Positions 26,396-35,020 of a stretch of DNA of 64,000 nt are shown in pieces. Position numbers and translations under genes: made by a program. The notes below the pieces were generated by a model, which was not told the DNA's origin, did no database searches, and saw only the letters and a program-made list of their open reading frames with translations. This DNA is from JAFEDN01 sp963712715. Lineage in GTDB: Bacteria > Pseudomonadota > Gammaproteobacteria > Coxiellales > Coxiellaceae. How positions within the stretch are numbered: the stretch's first letter is position 1; each line of letters starts with the position of its first letter. The stretch lies in assembly GCA_963712715.1 (NCBI GenBank), contig CAVQJI010000016.1:1-64000 (forward strand), given 5' to 3'.

Positions 26396-27103
26396 ATGAA
26401 AAAGTACGTTATAGACAGTATATTACAACGAAAATTAAACAATTTAGTGGAAAAAAAACAAAGCTTACAAAGAGAAAGTAAAACTTTGAGAGACTCTTTG
26501 GGATCGGGATTTGATGTAGTTTCATTAAAAGAGGAGCTACTTTCTCTTAAAAAAGAATTACGCCCAGAATATTTACCAATCAGAAGAGAAGGAATAGATA
26601 GTGAAGGCCGGATCGTAATATGCTACGTCAGCACTAGTCAGTGGAAGAAAGAACAAAGTGAATTAAAAAATAAGATCAGTAAAATTTCTGAAAAATTAGC
26701 AATAGCAAAGCAACAGCGGAATTTAAACCTTGCATCGAAACATTTAGGAAAACTGATTAGGCAATTTAAAAAAGAACTTCAGACTTTCGATCCCGCTTCA
26801 AAGGAAGCCCGGCATCACCTGAAACTGATGACGAACGCTTTCCAAGATCATCATGCTGTTTTGTCGGTTAAGCGACCCAGAAGTTCGGCAGCTAAATTTT
26901 TTGATTCCTTACGCCCTTCACGCCCAACTCACACCGTGGAATTAATCACTGATTTCTTAGACCACGTTAAGAAGCTGACTGAAACAACAAGCTTTAAGGT
27001 TACCCAACCCTACTTACTGTTTTCTCCCCATGAAGCGAAAGAGTTGCGTAATCAAATTTATATTGTTGAAAATGGCAGAGGGGGCCAAGTCTCGAATAAT
27101 TAA
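26396..27103 (+). CDS. Orphan coiled-coil protein
   Basis: No family recognised. The 235-residue product is Lys/Glu/Gln rich with heptad-like coiled-coil stretches at about residues 10-70 and 85-135, no signal peptide and no membrane segment. The last residues (GRGGQVSNN) and the stop codon are encoded by a degenerate copy of the palindromic repeat (27080-27110), so the original C-terminus has been replaced. AGAGG precedes the ATG at 7 bases. It sits in a repeat-rich accessory pocket between the mevalonate operon and the hopanoid genes. Confidence 0.65.
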   Translation: MKKYVIDSILQRKLNNLVEKKQSLQRESKTLRDSLGSGFDVVSLKEELLSLKKELRPEYLPIRREGIDSEGRIVICYVSTSQWKKEQSELKNKISKISEKLAIAKQQRNLNLASKHLGKLIRQFKKELQTFDPASKEARHHLKLMTNAFQDHHAVLSVKRPRSSAAKFFDSLRPSRPTHTVELITDFLDHVKKLTETTSFKVTQPYLLFSPHEAKELRNQIYIVENGRGGQVSNN

Positions 27104-27110
27104 TTTAAAT
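27080..27110. repeat. Palindromic repeat (GGGGTCAAGTCTCG family), degenerate half copy
   Basis: Left arm and centre only (GGGGGCCAAGTCTCGAATAA, then TTAATTTAAAT). It is read as the last codons and stop of the upstream gene and directly precedes a full copy. Confidence 0.8.
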
Positions 27111-27115
27111 GCAGA

Positions 27116-27163
27116 GGGGGTAAGTCTCGAATATTTAATTTAGATATTCGAGACTTGACCCCC
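27116..27163. repeat. Palindromic repeat (GGGGTCAAGTCTCG family), copy 2
   Basis: Full palindrome with one base lost in the left arm (GGGGGTAAGTCTCGAATATT). Its right arm is identical to that of copy 1, including the GATATT variant of the centre. Confidence 0.88.
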
Positions 27164-27301
27164 TCCAATCTGATCCCTCCAATTCTCATTGGTGGCAAAC
27201 TGTACAAAAATTGTCTATAATCTTCTTATACTTAATACTTCCTTAAGGATTTCTGTAGTAAATTATATAGAAATATATAATAACTAAAAATAGGTTTAAT
27301 C

Positions 27302-27382
27302 ATGAAATATACAAAAATGTGTACTTTATTAACCCCAGTTTTGAGTTTCCAGGCAGCACAGATTCGTTTTCCCGCGACTTGA
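27302..27382 (+). other. Short reading frame upstream of a MITE, possible gene remnant
   Basis: ATG-started frame of 26 codons (MKYTKMCTLLTPVLSFQAAQ...) that looks like the start of a secreted protein and stops in the left target-site copy of the MITE at 27386. Removing the MITE and one duplication does not join it in frame to the downstream secreted-protein gene, so any relation needs a further change. The rest of 27164-27556 holds only the MITE and AT-rich sequence. Confidence 0.3.
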
Positions 27383-27385
27383 TCG

Positions 27386-27537
27386 GATAGGCTCAGTTTA
27401 AGGATTTTTTTCCCAAAAGACGCCGTCATTGCGAGCGCCAGCGAAGCAATCCAGTACAGAATTTCTACAAAGTTCGTACTGGATTGCTTCGCTGGCGCTC
27501 GCAATGACGGCTAAAATTCCTTAAACTGACGCCTATG
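27386..27537. mobile_element. MITE-like palindromic element, full length, with 11-bp target duplication
   Basis: A 152-base element with no gene. Its ends are inverted: GATAGGCTCAGTTTAAGGA on the left (a variant of CATAGGCGTCAGTTTAAGGA) and TCCTTAAACTGACGCCTATG on the right; the centre is the CCGTCATTGCGAGCG palindrome. It is flanked by CGACTTGATCG (27375-27385) and CGACTCGATCG (27538-27548), an 11-base duplication with one mismatch, so older than the copies at 53531 and 58339. Confidence 0.85.
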
Positions 27538-27556
27538 CGACTCGATCGCGGATCCA

Positions 27557-28093
27557 GTGCATCGTGCTTTTACGTATGCTGTTGATTCAACAACAATAAA
27601 ACTCAAAACTGAGGTTTTATTAGGCTGTGCAGTGATCTGTACGATAATTTCCCCTTTGACTTTAGCGGAGAACGGGAATCTTATTCAATTGGACAATCAA
27701 ACAAACGGAACAACCCTTTATGTGCAAGGGGAAGTTGATGGGGGAACTCTTTTATCTCCAGATCTTCACCCATGGGATATCGGTTGTGTAGGCAACTACC
27801 GTACTGATGAATGGTATAGGCTTAGTTCTCCTGGACCCCAAACGCCTGGAAGCCAGACCTGGACAGCTGAAACAACGAGTAAAGATCCAGTTCAGACTGA
27901 CTGTGGAATGGCTTCAGGCTTCCTCAGAATTAAAGATGAACAAGACTATAGTGTCTGCGATATAAGCTATAGCTTCCCAAATTCACAAGGTTTAAACGTT
28001 AGAACATCTTATCCTGGTTACACCTGTAGTAAACCACCCGAAAGTGACAATAAAATCATAATCAGTAAACCACCACAATCACTAAAGAAATAG
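27557..28093 (+). CDS. Secreted orphan protein, 5' end uncertain
   Basis: No family recognised. Residues 16-38 (KLKTEVLLGCAVICTIISPLTLA) form a signal peptide; the mature part is about 140 residues with four or five cysteines, Pro/Gly/Thr rich, and could be a small disulfide-stabilised exported protein. The only available start is a GTG at 27557 with no ribosome site; an ATA sits where the Met of the signal peptide would be expected. The MITE lies 19 bases upstream. The gene may have lost its start and promoter. A palindromic repeat follows 8 bases after the stop. Confidence 0.5.
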   Translation: MHRAFTYAVDSTTIKLKTEVLLGCAVICTIISPLTLAENGNLIQLDNQTNGTTLYVQGEVDGGTLLSPDLHPWDIGCVGNYRTDEWYRLSSPGPQTPGSQTWTAETTSKDPVQTDCGMASGFLRIKDEQDYSVCDISYSFPNSQGLNVRTSYPGYTCSKPPESDNKIIISKPPQSLKK

Positions 28094-28100
28094 GAGAATA

Positions 28101-28150
28101 GGGGGTCAAGTCTCGAATATTTAATTTAAATATTCGAGACTTGACCCCCT
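28101..28150. repeat. Palindromic repeat (GGGGTCAAGTCTCG family), copy 3
   Basis: Perfect palindrome, GGGGGTCAAGTCTCGAATAT with its complement, followed by two extra direct copies of the tail TTGACCCC. It lies between convergent genes and may act as a bidirectional terminator-like hairpin, though no T-tract follows. Confidence 0.9.
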
Positions 28151-28174
28151 GACCCCTTGACCCCCTATCTGGAA

Positions 28175-29341
28175 TCAGAAATAAATCTTGTTCCAAAGAT
28201 TTTCAATAAATTCTTGCCAGGGAAGCACTTCGATGGTGAAGCCCGTTTTTGTTTTCAATTGCCTTTTTCTTGGGGCTTGACAGACCACTAAGGCATAGTG
28301 TGGATGGTAATCTTCACAAAAAGCATTCAAACCCTCCAAATCACTTAGTTCAGGAGTTTCTTTGATTTTAACTTCAATGGCGATTTGTCCTTCTGCAATC
28401 ACAAAATCTACTTCTAATCCCGATTTGCTACGCCAATATTGAATGGGATAATCTAATTCATTAAGTCCTATGTACGCCGTAATTTCCATAAAAATAAAAT
28501 GCTCAAACGCCTTACCGGCATCACCACCCTTCAAGATTTGAATTTTCTTCCTGGTTAAGTAGTGCGCTACACCGACATCAAATAAATAAAATTTAGGTAT
28601 CGTAGAAATTAAATCACGTTTAACTTTTTTAAAAAAAGGATATACAAAGTAACCGATTAAAGTGTCAACTAATATTTGATAATATTCTTTGACTGTTTTG
28701 GCATCTATGGCACAATCGCGAGCCACATTGGCGTAGTTAATCATTTCGCCATGGGTAAAACCAACGAGATCTAAAAATCTTGCAAATCCAGGCAAGTTCC
28801 TCACCAATCCCTCTTCCTGTATCTCTTCTTTCAGATAAATATTGATATAAGCTCGTAAGGAACGCTGGGGATGATCACTTAAATAATGACTGGGTAAAAG
28901 CCCATGATTAAAAGCTCTCATTAAATCGAAGTGAGGAATTTCTTTATAAATCAGAGGATAGAATGTGAATGACCAGGCTCTTCCTCCAAGCAAATTAGCA
29001 GCTCCTCTTTTCAATTTTCGCGCACTGGATCCACATAATATGAACCCAATTTTTTTATGCTCAATCAGCCAATGAATTTCGTTCAATAACACTGGAATTT
29101 TTTGAATCTCATCCACAATTACGCCCCGGCGTAATTGATCATCCGAAGCCGCCAGTAGTTCTTCCCGGAAAATATGTGGCGCGGCAAGTAATCGCGCGAA
29201 AGTGTCTGTGAGTAACAAATCATAGTAAATAGCATCAGGATAAAAATGCTCTAAAAAGGTAGATTTACCAGTACTTCTGGCGCCCCAAATAAAGGCAGAT
29301 TGCCCAACAGGAATTTTTGGATTAAAAAATATTTTAAACAT
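28175..29341 (-). CDS. AAA ATPase with DUF4143 C-terminal domain
   Basis: 388 residues: Walker A GARSTGKST at 20-28, Walker B VIVDEIQKI near 94, then a DUF4143-type half with FEHFIFMEI, YWRSKSGLEVDFV and IAIEVK, a restriction-endonuclease-like core. Proteins of this class are widespread, often mobile and of unknown role. A remnant of a relative is at 6686-6910. It is flanked by palindromic repeats on both sides and sits convergent to the secreted orphan gene. Confidence 0.88.
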   Translation of the reverse strand: MFKIFFNPKIPVGQSAFIWGARSTGKSTFLEHFYPDAIYYDLLLTDTFARLLAAPHIFREELLAASDDQLRRGVIVDEIQKIPVLLNEIHWLIEHKKIGFILCGSSARKLKRGAANLLGGRAWSFTFYPLIYKEIPHFDLMRAFNHGLLPSHYLSDHPQRSLRAYINIYLKEEIQEEGLVRNLPGFARFLDLVGFTHGEMINYANVARDCAIDAKTVKEYYQILVDTLIGYFVYPFFKKVKRDLISTIPKFYLFDVGVAHYLTRKKIQILKGGDAGKAFEHFIFMEITAYIGLNELDYPIQYWRSKSGLEVDFVIAEGQIAIEVKIKETPELSDLEGLNAFCEDYHPHYALVVCQAPRKRQLKTKTGFTIEVLPWQEFIENLWNKIYF

Positions 29342-29448
29342 ATAACCATCTGATTTTAAATAAATAAAATTGTACTTAAAAGGAGATAACTCCGTTTAAA
29401 GCGTCTTTAAAAGGAATATATTCCTTTTAAGTTAAAATTACAAGAAAA

Positions 29449-29496
29449 GGGGTCAAGTCTCGAATATTTAATTTAAATATTCGAGACTTGACCCCC
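29449..29496. repeat. Palindromic repeat (GGGGTCAAGTCTCG family), copy 4
   Basis: Perfect palindrome GGGGTCAAGTCTCGAATATT/complement, ahead of the ATPase gene start. It closes the accessory pocket that copy 1 opens at 26283. Confidence 0.9.
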
Positions 29497-29500
29497 TATA

Positions 29501-29530
29501 AAAAAGAGACGGCTCTTTTGTTGTTTTTTT
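29501..29530 (+). terminator. Orphan intrinsic-terminator-like hairpin
   Basis: AAAAGAG pairs with CTCTTTT around ACGG, followed by GTTGTTTTTTT. The shape is that of a Rho-independent terminator for plus-strand transcription, yet the upstream gene is on the minus strand. It may be left from a gene lost when the repeat-bounded pocket formed. Confidence 0.45.
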
Positions 29531-29757
29531 CAGAAAGGGATGTTTTTTGCGTCAGGGTGATACCCCCGAAAATCCCAGGGCGGCGCAGCGTTAGGCACTT
29601 TGAGTGACTCCCTGCGTATTCCCGGATTCAACGGCTATTTCCGGAAGTGGGTCCAGGAACACAAACCCACATTAAATGCGTTTCCAAATTTGACCAATTG
29701 CAATTCTTCAGCAATAATCTCGGTTTTTGCTGAAATTAGCTCTGGAGCGGGCGAACT
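29531..29757. other. Leader region of the ABC-idi-hpn operon, no gene seen
   Basis: No coding frame of note in this stretch ahead of the ABC transporter gene. It presumably contains the operon promoter and 5' leader. Inverted bases around TCAGCAATAATC and GGTTTTTGCTGA near 29709-29732 could form a weak hairpin. Confidence 0.3.
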
Positions 29758-30516
29758 TTGAATAACAATGCCATTATTGCCATCAAAAATCTGACCAAGC
29801 GGTATCCCCATACCCGGCGCCTGGCGCTGGATAATTTAAATTTAATTATCGCAAGGGGGGATTTTTTTGGGCTGATAGGGCCTAATGGCAGTGGCAAAAC
29901 AACTCTTATTTCAATTCTTTGCGGTTTACTGAAAGCGACCAGCGGTCATGCTGTTATCGCAGGGCGTGTCATTCCCAAGCATTTGAATGAGGTTAAACCA
30001 TTGTTTAATCTGGTCCCCCAGGAAATTGCGTTGTACCCGACCCTCACCCTCAAAGAAAATATCAACTTTTTTGGACGCATGTATGGCCTCGCGCCGCAAA
30101 TACTCAAAGAACGCGCTGAAGAATGTCTGCATATCTCTGGACTGCAAAATTTCATTGACCAGCAGATCCAGACCTTTTCGGGCGGGATGCAACGCCGGGC
30201 TAATTTGATCATTAGCCTGATTAACCATCCGGAAATTTTATTTTTAGATGAACCGGCTGCGCACGTGGACCCCCAATCGCGCCATTTAATCTTTGAAATT
30301 TTAATGAGGCTGAACCAAAAAGGCACGACCGTTCTCTACACCACCCATTACCTGGAAGAAGCCCAGCAATTATGCACGAGGGTAGCCATACTCGATAACG
30401 GAGTTATTCTCGGAGATGATTCGCCGGCCCAGTTAATCCGGAAATTTCCCGGCGCCAATAATTTATCGGATGTGTTTTTCCATCTCACCGGCAAACAATT
30501 ACGAGATGATGTATGA
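29758..30516 (+). CDS. ABC transporter ATP-binding protein
   Basis: ATPase subunit of an ABC-2-type exporter. Walker A is GPNGSGKTT (residues 41-49), the signature is FSGGMQRR, Walker B is EILFLDEPAAHVD and the H-loop is YTTHYLEEA. 252 residues, without the C-terminal extension found in some drug exporters. The start is TTG at 29758 with GGAG 10 bases upstream; no in-frame ATG fits. Its stop overlaps the permease ATG (ATGA). Leading position in the idi-hpnH-hpnO run suggests a role with lipids or terpenoids, not proven. Confidence 0.92.
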   Translation: MNNNAIIAIKNLTKRYPHTRRLALDNLNLIIARGDFFGLIGPNGSGKTTLISILCGLLKATSGHAVIAGRVIPKHLNEVKPLFNLVPQEIALYPTLTLKENINFFGRMYGLAPQILKERAEECLHISGLQNFIDQQIQTFSGGMQRRANLIISLINHPEILFLDEPAAHVDPQSRHLIFEILMRLNQKGTTVLYTTHYLEEAQQLCTRVAILDNGVILGDDSPAQLIRKFPGANNLSDVFFHLTGKQLRDDV

Positions 30517-31760
30517 TCATGAAACTGACGGCGGTATTTAGTAAAGAATGGCGACTGCTTTGGCGTGATAAAATCGGCCTTATATTTTTATTTATTTTAC
30601 CGATGTGTCTGGTGCTGTTTATTACGCTCACCAGCAGCCAGGAACCGGATAGACCCCGCCAGTTAAAGCTGGTTTTAATCAATCAGGACTCCCAAGGCAA
30701 TATCAGCAAAGCCCTGGTGACCGGGCTAAATAAAATCAAAAATTTTACTATCGCACAGTCTCCGATTAAGAATGCAACTCAAGTGTCGAGAGCTCAAAAA
30801 TCTGTCGCTGCCGGCGACTATCAGGCGGTGATCATTATTCCTTCGCAATTCAGCAAGCAAATCAATGACAAAGTGCAACAACACATTCAGCCACGCACAG
30901 CTCAAGTCTCTGAACCAGCGGATATTAAAATATTATTTGATCCTGCCTTGCCCAAAAATTTCCAGGACGATATTGCCGCAGCTCTGCGCTTGCTTTCTCA
31001 AACGATCGAATTACAATTGTGGCAGCAGGTCATCAGTCAATTGACCTCCAAACCCGCACCCGCGATGGATCCAAATAAAACCGGAATCATCACTATTCAT
31101 ACGGATTATGTACCCACGGCAAATTCTCAAAGCGTTGTGCAGCCTAACGACGTTCAGCAGAACGTGCCCGCATGGGCATTGTTCGGCATGTTTTTCATTA
31201 TCACTCCGTTATCGGGAATGATCGTTAAAGAAAAGCGGCTGGGGGTTATGGATCGTCTGGCGCTGGCTCCGGTATCATTGCACACAGTGATTTGGGGCAA
31301 AATTATCGCATTTGTCTGCGTTAATCTATTGCAGCTGATTTTGATGTTAGCGGTAGGCGTGTTTATCCTTCCCCTCCTTCACCTCCCAACTTTGGACGTG
31401 ACCAGCCGTCCCGGAACTATACTCGCCGTTGGCCTTTCTGCTTCTTTAGCCGCCACCGGATTCGGCATGCTGATCGGGTCTTTAGTCAAAACACCGGAAC
31501 AGGCCACTGTCATCGGCCCATTTATCATCGTCATCCTCGCCGCAATCGGCGGAATTTTTGTGCCTGTGTATTTACTACCCGAAGGCCTGAAAAAGCTCAC
31601 GCAATTTTCGCCGATGTCCTGGGCCCTGCAATCCTTTATTGATATCTTCGTGCGTGACGCCAATATTTCGCAAATTTTACCTAATATTGCTAAATTACTG
31701 GCCTTTGCACTGGTGACTATTCTCCTCGCCTCCCTCACTATGGGCCGCCGCCGGCGCTAA
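30513..31760 (+). CDS. ABC-2 type transporter permease
   Basis: Membrane partner of the preceding ATPase. One N-terminal membrane segment (IGLIFLFILPMCLVLFI), a periplasmic domain of roughly 200 residues, then five hydrophobic segments from about residue 220 (WALFGMFFIITPLSGMIV onward), the YhhJ/DrrB-like layout. The protein contains GSLVKTPEQATVIGPFIIVI, usual for ABC-2 permeases. 415 residues. Coupled to the ATPase by a four-base overlap; 69 bases separate it from idi. Confidence 0.9.
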   Translation: MIMKLTAVFSKEWRLLWRDKIGLIFLFILPMCLVLFITLTSSQEPDRPRQLKLVLINQDSQGNISKALVTGLNKIKNFTIAQSPIKNATQVSRAQKSVAAGDYQAVIIIPSQFSKQINDKVQQHIQPRTAQVSEPADIKILFDPALPKNFQDDIAAALRLLSQTIELQLWQQVISQLTSKPAPAMDPNKTGIITIHTDYVPTANSQSVVQPNDVQQNVPAWALFGMFFIITPLSGMIVKEKRLGVMDRLALAPVSLHTVIWGKIIAFVCVNLLQLILMLAVGVFILPLLHLPTLDVTSRPGTILAVGLSASLAATGFGMLIGSLVKTPEQATVIGPFIIVILAAIGGIFVPVYLLPEGLKKLTQFSPMSWALQSFIDIFVRDANISQILPNIAKLLAFALVTILLASLTMGRRRR

Positions 31761-31829
31761 CGAAGGACTCTTCTTGATAATATTCACTATTGTTGTTATA
31801 AATAGCCGTTTCCTATCCTGGAGGTACCA

Positions 31830-32435
31830 TTGAGCGAATTTTGCAATAACCACAATGACGCTATCGTTTCTTTTGATTCCGAACCTTTAATTCTGGTCAA
31901 TGATGAGGATCAGGAAATTGGTCACCAGGATAAACTGAGCTGTCATTCGGGAGCGGGAATACTGCATCGGGCCTTTTCCCTATTTATTTTTAATGAAACC
32001 GGGGAACTGCTATTACAACAGCGCAGCGTGCGTAAACAGCTCTGGCCTCTTTACTGGTCTAATAGTTGCTGCAGTCATCCGCGCCGCGGCGAAACCATGG
32101 AAGACGCTATTGTCCGCCGCTCCCAACAGGAGCTAGGCATCACAACGCAATTTCAATATTTATATAAATTCAAGTACCAGGTACCTTACAGCGATATCGG
32201 AGCGGAACATGAGTTGTGCTGGGTATTTGTCGGTCGCAGCGACGGGCCGGTGAGGGTTAATGAAAATGAAATCGCGGGCTGGCGCTATATCAGCGCGACG
32301 GATCTGGAGAAGGAAATGCAGCAAAACCCTCATCATTTTACTCCCTGGTTTAAGCTCGAATGGCAGCGTTTAACCCAGGATTACCGTTCCGTATTGGCTG
32401 CCTTGCATGTACAGTTGCCCCTCACAGGAGTTTAA
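31830..32435 (+). CDS. idi: Isopentenyl-diphosphate delta-isomerase, type 1
   Basis: Nudix-fold isomerase interconverting IPP and DMAPP, essential after the mevalonate route. HRAFSLFIFNETGELLLQQRS, then NSCCSHPRRGE with the catalytic Cys region, and the Nudix box EDAIVRRSQQELGI identify type 1. The glutamate-containing EHELCWVF is also present. 201 residues. The start is TTG at 31830 with GGAGG about 6 bases upstream. hpnH begins two bases after its stop, so isoprenoid supply and hopanoid tailoring share a transcript. Confidence 0.93.
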   Translation: MSEFCNNHNDAIVSFDSEPLILVNDEDQEIGHQDKLSCHSGAGILHRAFSLFIFNETGELLLQQRSVRKQLWPLYWSNSCCSHPRRGETMEDAIVRRSQQELGITTQFQYLYKFKYQVPYSDIGAEHELCWVFVGRSDGPVRVNENEIAGWRYISATDLEKEMQQNPHHFTPWFKLEWQRLTQDYRSVLAALHVQLPLTGV

Positions 32436-32437
32436 TT

Positions 32438-33580
32438 ATGAGTATTCCCCTCGTTCAAACTTATCGCATTGCCCGTTATTTACTGGGCAAAAAAATTCGC
32501 GGCGAAAAACGCTACCCGCTGGTGTTAATGCTGGAACCTTTGTTTCAATGCAACCTGGCATGCGCGGGCTGCGGTAAAATCGATTATCCGGATGACATCC
32601 TCAAAAAAAGGCTCACCGTCGAACAGGCTTTAAACGCTGTCGACGAATGCAATGCGCCGATGGTCTCCATTCCTGGCGGCGAACCGCTGATTCACAAGGA
32701 CATGGCGGAAATTGTCAGAGGCATTGTCGCGCGAAAAAAATTCGTTTACCTGTGCACCAATGCTTTATTACTCGAAAAGAAAATCGATGAGTACGAACCT
32801 TCTCCTTATTTAACTTTTTCCATCCATCTCGACGGTAACCGGGAGCGTCACGATGCATCGGTATGCCGCGAAGGTGTTTATGACAAGGTCATTGAAGTCA
32901 TCCAGCTGGTTAAGCGCAAAGGATTTCGCGTTAATATCAATTGCACTTTATTTCAGGGGGAATCCGCTGACGAAGTAGCGGAATTTTTTGACTCGGTGAC
33001 CGGGATGGGTATCGATGGCATTACCATGTCGCCAGGTTTTAGCTATGAACATGCGCCGCGTCAGGATGTTTTTCTTACCCGCACTAAAACCAAACAATTA
33101 TTTCGCGATATCTTCAAACATCAAAAAAATACCCGTCAAAAACGTTGGCCAATCACCCAGTCCAGTTTGTTTATTGATTTCCTAAGCGGCAACCAAACCT
33201 ATCACTGCACACCATGGAGCAATCCCACCTATAATATCTTCGGCTGGCAAAAACCATGTTATTTATTGGTAGACGAAGGCTATGCCCCTACTTTTAAAGC
33301 ATTAATGACAGAAACCGAATGGGACAACTACGGCACCGGCAGCAACCCGAAGTGCGATAACTGCATGGCGCATTGCGGTTATGAGGGTACAGCGATTAAT
33401 GATACTTTCTCCAGACCGTGGAAGGCGGTTAAAGTGGCGCTGAGAGGTCCGCGCACCACCGGACCCATGGCCCCGGAACTGCCCATCAAATACAGCCAGA
33501 ATCAGAAACCCCTTGGCGCCGTCGCCAGCGTTTCCGTAGACCAATTGCGCAAAACCGCCAACAAGGATAGGTCGCTATGA
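32438..33580 (+). CDS. hpnH: Adenosyl-hopene transferase, radical SAM
   Basis: Radical SAM enzyme that joins a 5'-deoxyadenosyl group to diploptene, the first step of C35 hopanoid synthesis. The cluster ligands are Cys38, Cys42 and Cys45 (CNLACAGC), followed by the SAM-contact GGEPLIHKD and a C-terminal SPASM-like CDNCMAHCGYEG. 380 residues from ATG 32438, preceded by AGGAG. The frame is open upstream but that part overlaps idi. Its stop overlaps the hpnO start. Confidence 0.95.
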   Translation: MSIPLVQTYRIARYLLGKKIRGEKRYPLVLMLEPLFQCNLACAGCGKIDYPDDILKKRLTVEQALNAVDECNAPMVSIPGGEPLIHKDMAEIVRGIVARKKFVYLCTNALLLEKKIDEYEPSPYLTFSIHLDGNRERHDASVCREGVYDKVIEVIQLVKRKGFRVNINCTLFQGESADEVAEFFDSVTGMGIDGITMSPGFSYEHAPRQDVFLTRTKTKQLFRDIFKHQKNTRQKRWPITQSSLFIDFLSGNQTYHCTPWSNPTYNIFGWQKPCYLLVDEGYAPTFKALMTETEWDNYGTGSNPKCDNCMAHCGYEGTAINDTFSRPWKAVKVALRGPRTTGPMAPELPIKYSQNQKPLGAVASVSVDQLRKTANKDRSL

Positions 33581-34959
33581 GCCTTTCTATCCGCGGGCTG
33601 CTTCGAAGTAAACGGGAACAGCAGTTCCCGCTTTATAATCAATACCTCAATCATCAATTATTGCATGTACTTAAGACGCTCGGCTTTGACAAGCAATATG
33701 TTCGCGCTGAAAAACAGTATCTGTTTGATGAGGAAGGCCAACGTTATCTCGATTTGCTCAGCGGTTACGGCGCTTGCTTCCTGGGTCGAAACGATGAACG
33801 AATTATCAAAGCCCTGAAGGAAACCATGGATGCGCAACTGGCCAACATGGTGCAGTTTGACGCGCCGCTGTTAGCCGCCTGTTGCGCGGAAAAACTGGCG
33901 CACCATTTGCCTGCCTCGCTGACCAAATTTTTCTTTTGCAATTCCGGCACGGAAGCCGTGGAGGGGGCGATTAAATTTTCCCGCGCCGCCACCCGCCGTG
34001 AAAAGCTCCTGTCCTGCGACGCGGCATTTCATGGGTTAACCACCGGCTCGCTGGCTTTAAATGGCAGCGAAATCTTCAGAAAAGATTTCACGCCACTGCT
34101 GGCAGCGGAACGCGTACCTTTTAACGATCTCGACGCGCTGGAAAAAGCATTAAAAACCAAAGAATTTGCCTGTTTTGTGATCGAACCCATCCAGGGCAAA
34201 ACGGTGAATATTCCTCACGCTGATTATTTGCCGCAAGCTTCCATGCTTTGTCAAAAATATGGAACTTTACTGGTGCTGGATGAAATCCAAACCGGCATTG
34301 GGCGCACCGGAAAATTTCTGGCCTCGCAACACTGGCCCGATACCGATGCGGATATCGTCACGTTATCGAAGGCGTTATCGGGAGGATTTGTTCCTGTCGG
34401 CGTCATCGCCATGAAACCGTGGATTTTTGAAAAAACTTTTCGCAATATGGAACATGCTGTGGTGCATTCCTGCACTTTTGGCCGTAATGATTTGGCAATG
34501 GCCGCGGCGCTGGCCACCCTGGATATTCTCGACGAAGAAAATATCCTCACTCAGGCCAGCGAAAAAGGCCTGAAATTGTTGACGCGTCTGCAGGAAAAAT
34601 TACTGCCCTTTGAAATGGTGAAAGAAGTCCGCGGCAAAGGCATGATGATCGGCGTGGAATTTCGGCCACCAAAAAGCCTGGCGCTCAAAGCCGGGTGGAC
34701 ATTATTAGAAGCGGCGAATAAGGGATTATTCTGTCAACTGATTATTATCCCACTGTTTAGGGATTTCCGGATGCTCACCCAGGTAGCCGGCCCCAACTGT
34801 CATGTGATTAAATTACTGCCGCCGGTATGCATGAGCGACGACGATATCGAAGATACCGCCAACGCTTTTGAACAGGTCGTCGCTCTCGCCCATCGCTTCC
34901 CGGGCGCGATCTGGGACCTGGGAAAAACCCTGGCAAAACATTCGTTAAAAAGTGTATAG
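33577..34959 (+). CDS. hpnO: Class III aminotransferase, hopanoid-associated
   Basis: PLP enzyme thought to convert the ribose-derived side chain of bacteriohopane to aminobacteriohopanetriol. Hallmarks are NSGTEAVEGAIKF, the DEIQTGIGRTG block and the PLP lysine in VTLSKALSGGF; the N-terminal QYLNHQLLHVLKTLGFDK extension is typical of HpnO. 460 residues. Translationally coupled to hpnH (ATGA). The last codons (LAKHSLKSV) and the following bases are repeated at 36308, beyond the toxin-antitoxin-like pair. Confidence 0.92.
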   Translation: MSLSIRGLLRSKREQQFPLYNQYLNHQLLHVLKTLGFDKQYVRAEKQYLFDEEGQRYLDLLSGYGACFLGRNDERIIKALKETMDAQLANMVQFDAPLLAACCAEKLAHHLPASLTKFFFCNSGTEAVEGAIKFSRAATRREKLLSCDAAFHGLTTGSLALNGSEIFRKDFTPLLAAERVPFNDLDALEKALKTKEFACFVIEPIQGKTVNIPHADYLPQASMLCQKYGTLLVLDEIQTGIGRTGKFLASQHWPDTDADIVTLSKALSGGFVPVGVIAMKPWIFEKTFRNMEHAVVHSCTFGRNDLAMAAALATLDILDEENILTQASEKGLKLLTRLQEKLLPFEMVKEVRGKGMMIGVEFRPPKSLALKAGWTLLEAANKGLFCQLIIIPLFRDFRMLTQVAGPNCHVIKLLPPVCMSDDDIEDTANAFEQVVALAHRFPGAIWDLGKTLAKHSLKSV

Positions 34960-34985
34960 ACAATGAAACACCATTTAACAGATAA
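34933..34985 (+). repeat. Direct repeat flanking the MNT-HEPN pair, left copy
   Basis: GCAAAACATTCGTTAAAAAG, then GTATAGACAATGAAACACC and TTTAACAGAT: the end of hpnO, its stop, and an ATG with the first codons (MKHHLTD) of what is the start of the 298-residue gene at 36338. About 49 of 53 bases match the right copy at 36308-36360. Here the copied gene start soon meets a stop. Confidence 0.88.
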
Positions 34986-34994
34986 ACGGTTATA

Positions 34995-35020
34995 TTAACT
35001 AAACCTTAATAAAAACTTAA
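34995..35020. promoter_or_regulatory. Phased TTAA triplet, PmrA-box-like, without an obvious target gene
   Basis: TTAA at 34995, 35006 and 35017, each 11 bases apart, within a sequence very similar to that at 39677-39706 (shared AAAAACTTAAAG). The gene 150 bases downstream encodes a nucleotidyltransferase, not an effector-like protein. The stretch 35026-35110 after it can be read as a gene fragment (APYDNWQEISWTSGKKPGW), so the site may belong to a lost gene. Confidence 0.4.

Noticed and set aside
27232..27504. Minus-strand frame of about 90 codons
   Set aside because: Its N-terminal half is the MITE palindrome (same residues as the false start of pncA) and the rest has no recognisable features.
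26283..29496. Regularly recurring repeats suggesting a CRISPR array
   Set aside because: Copies are perfect palindromes separated by whole genes (0.05 to 1.3 kb), with no short uniform spacers and no cas genes.
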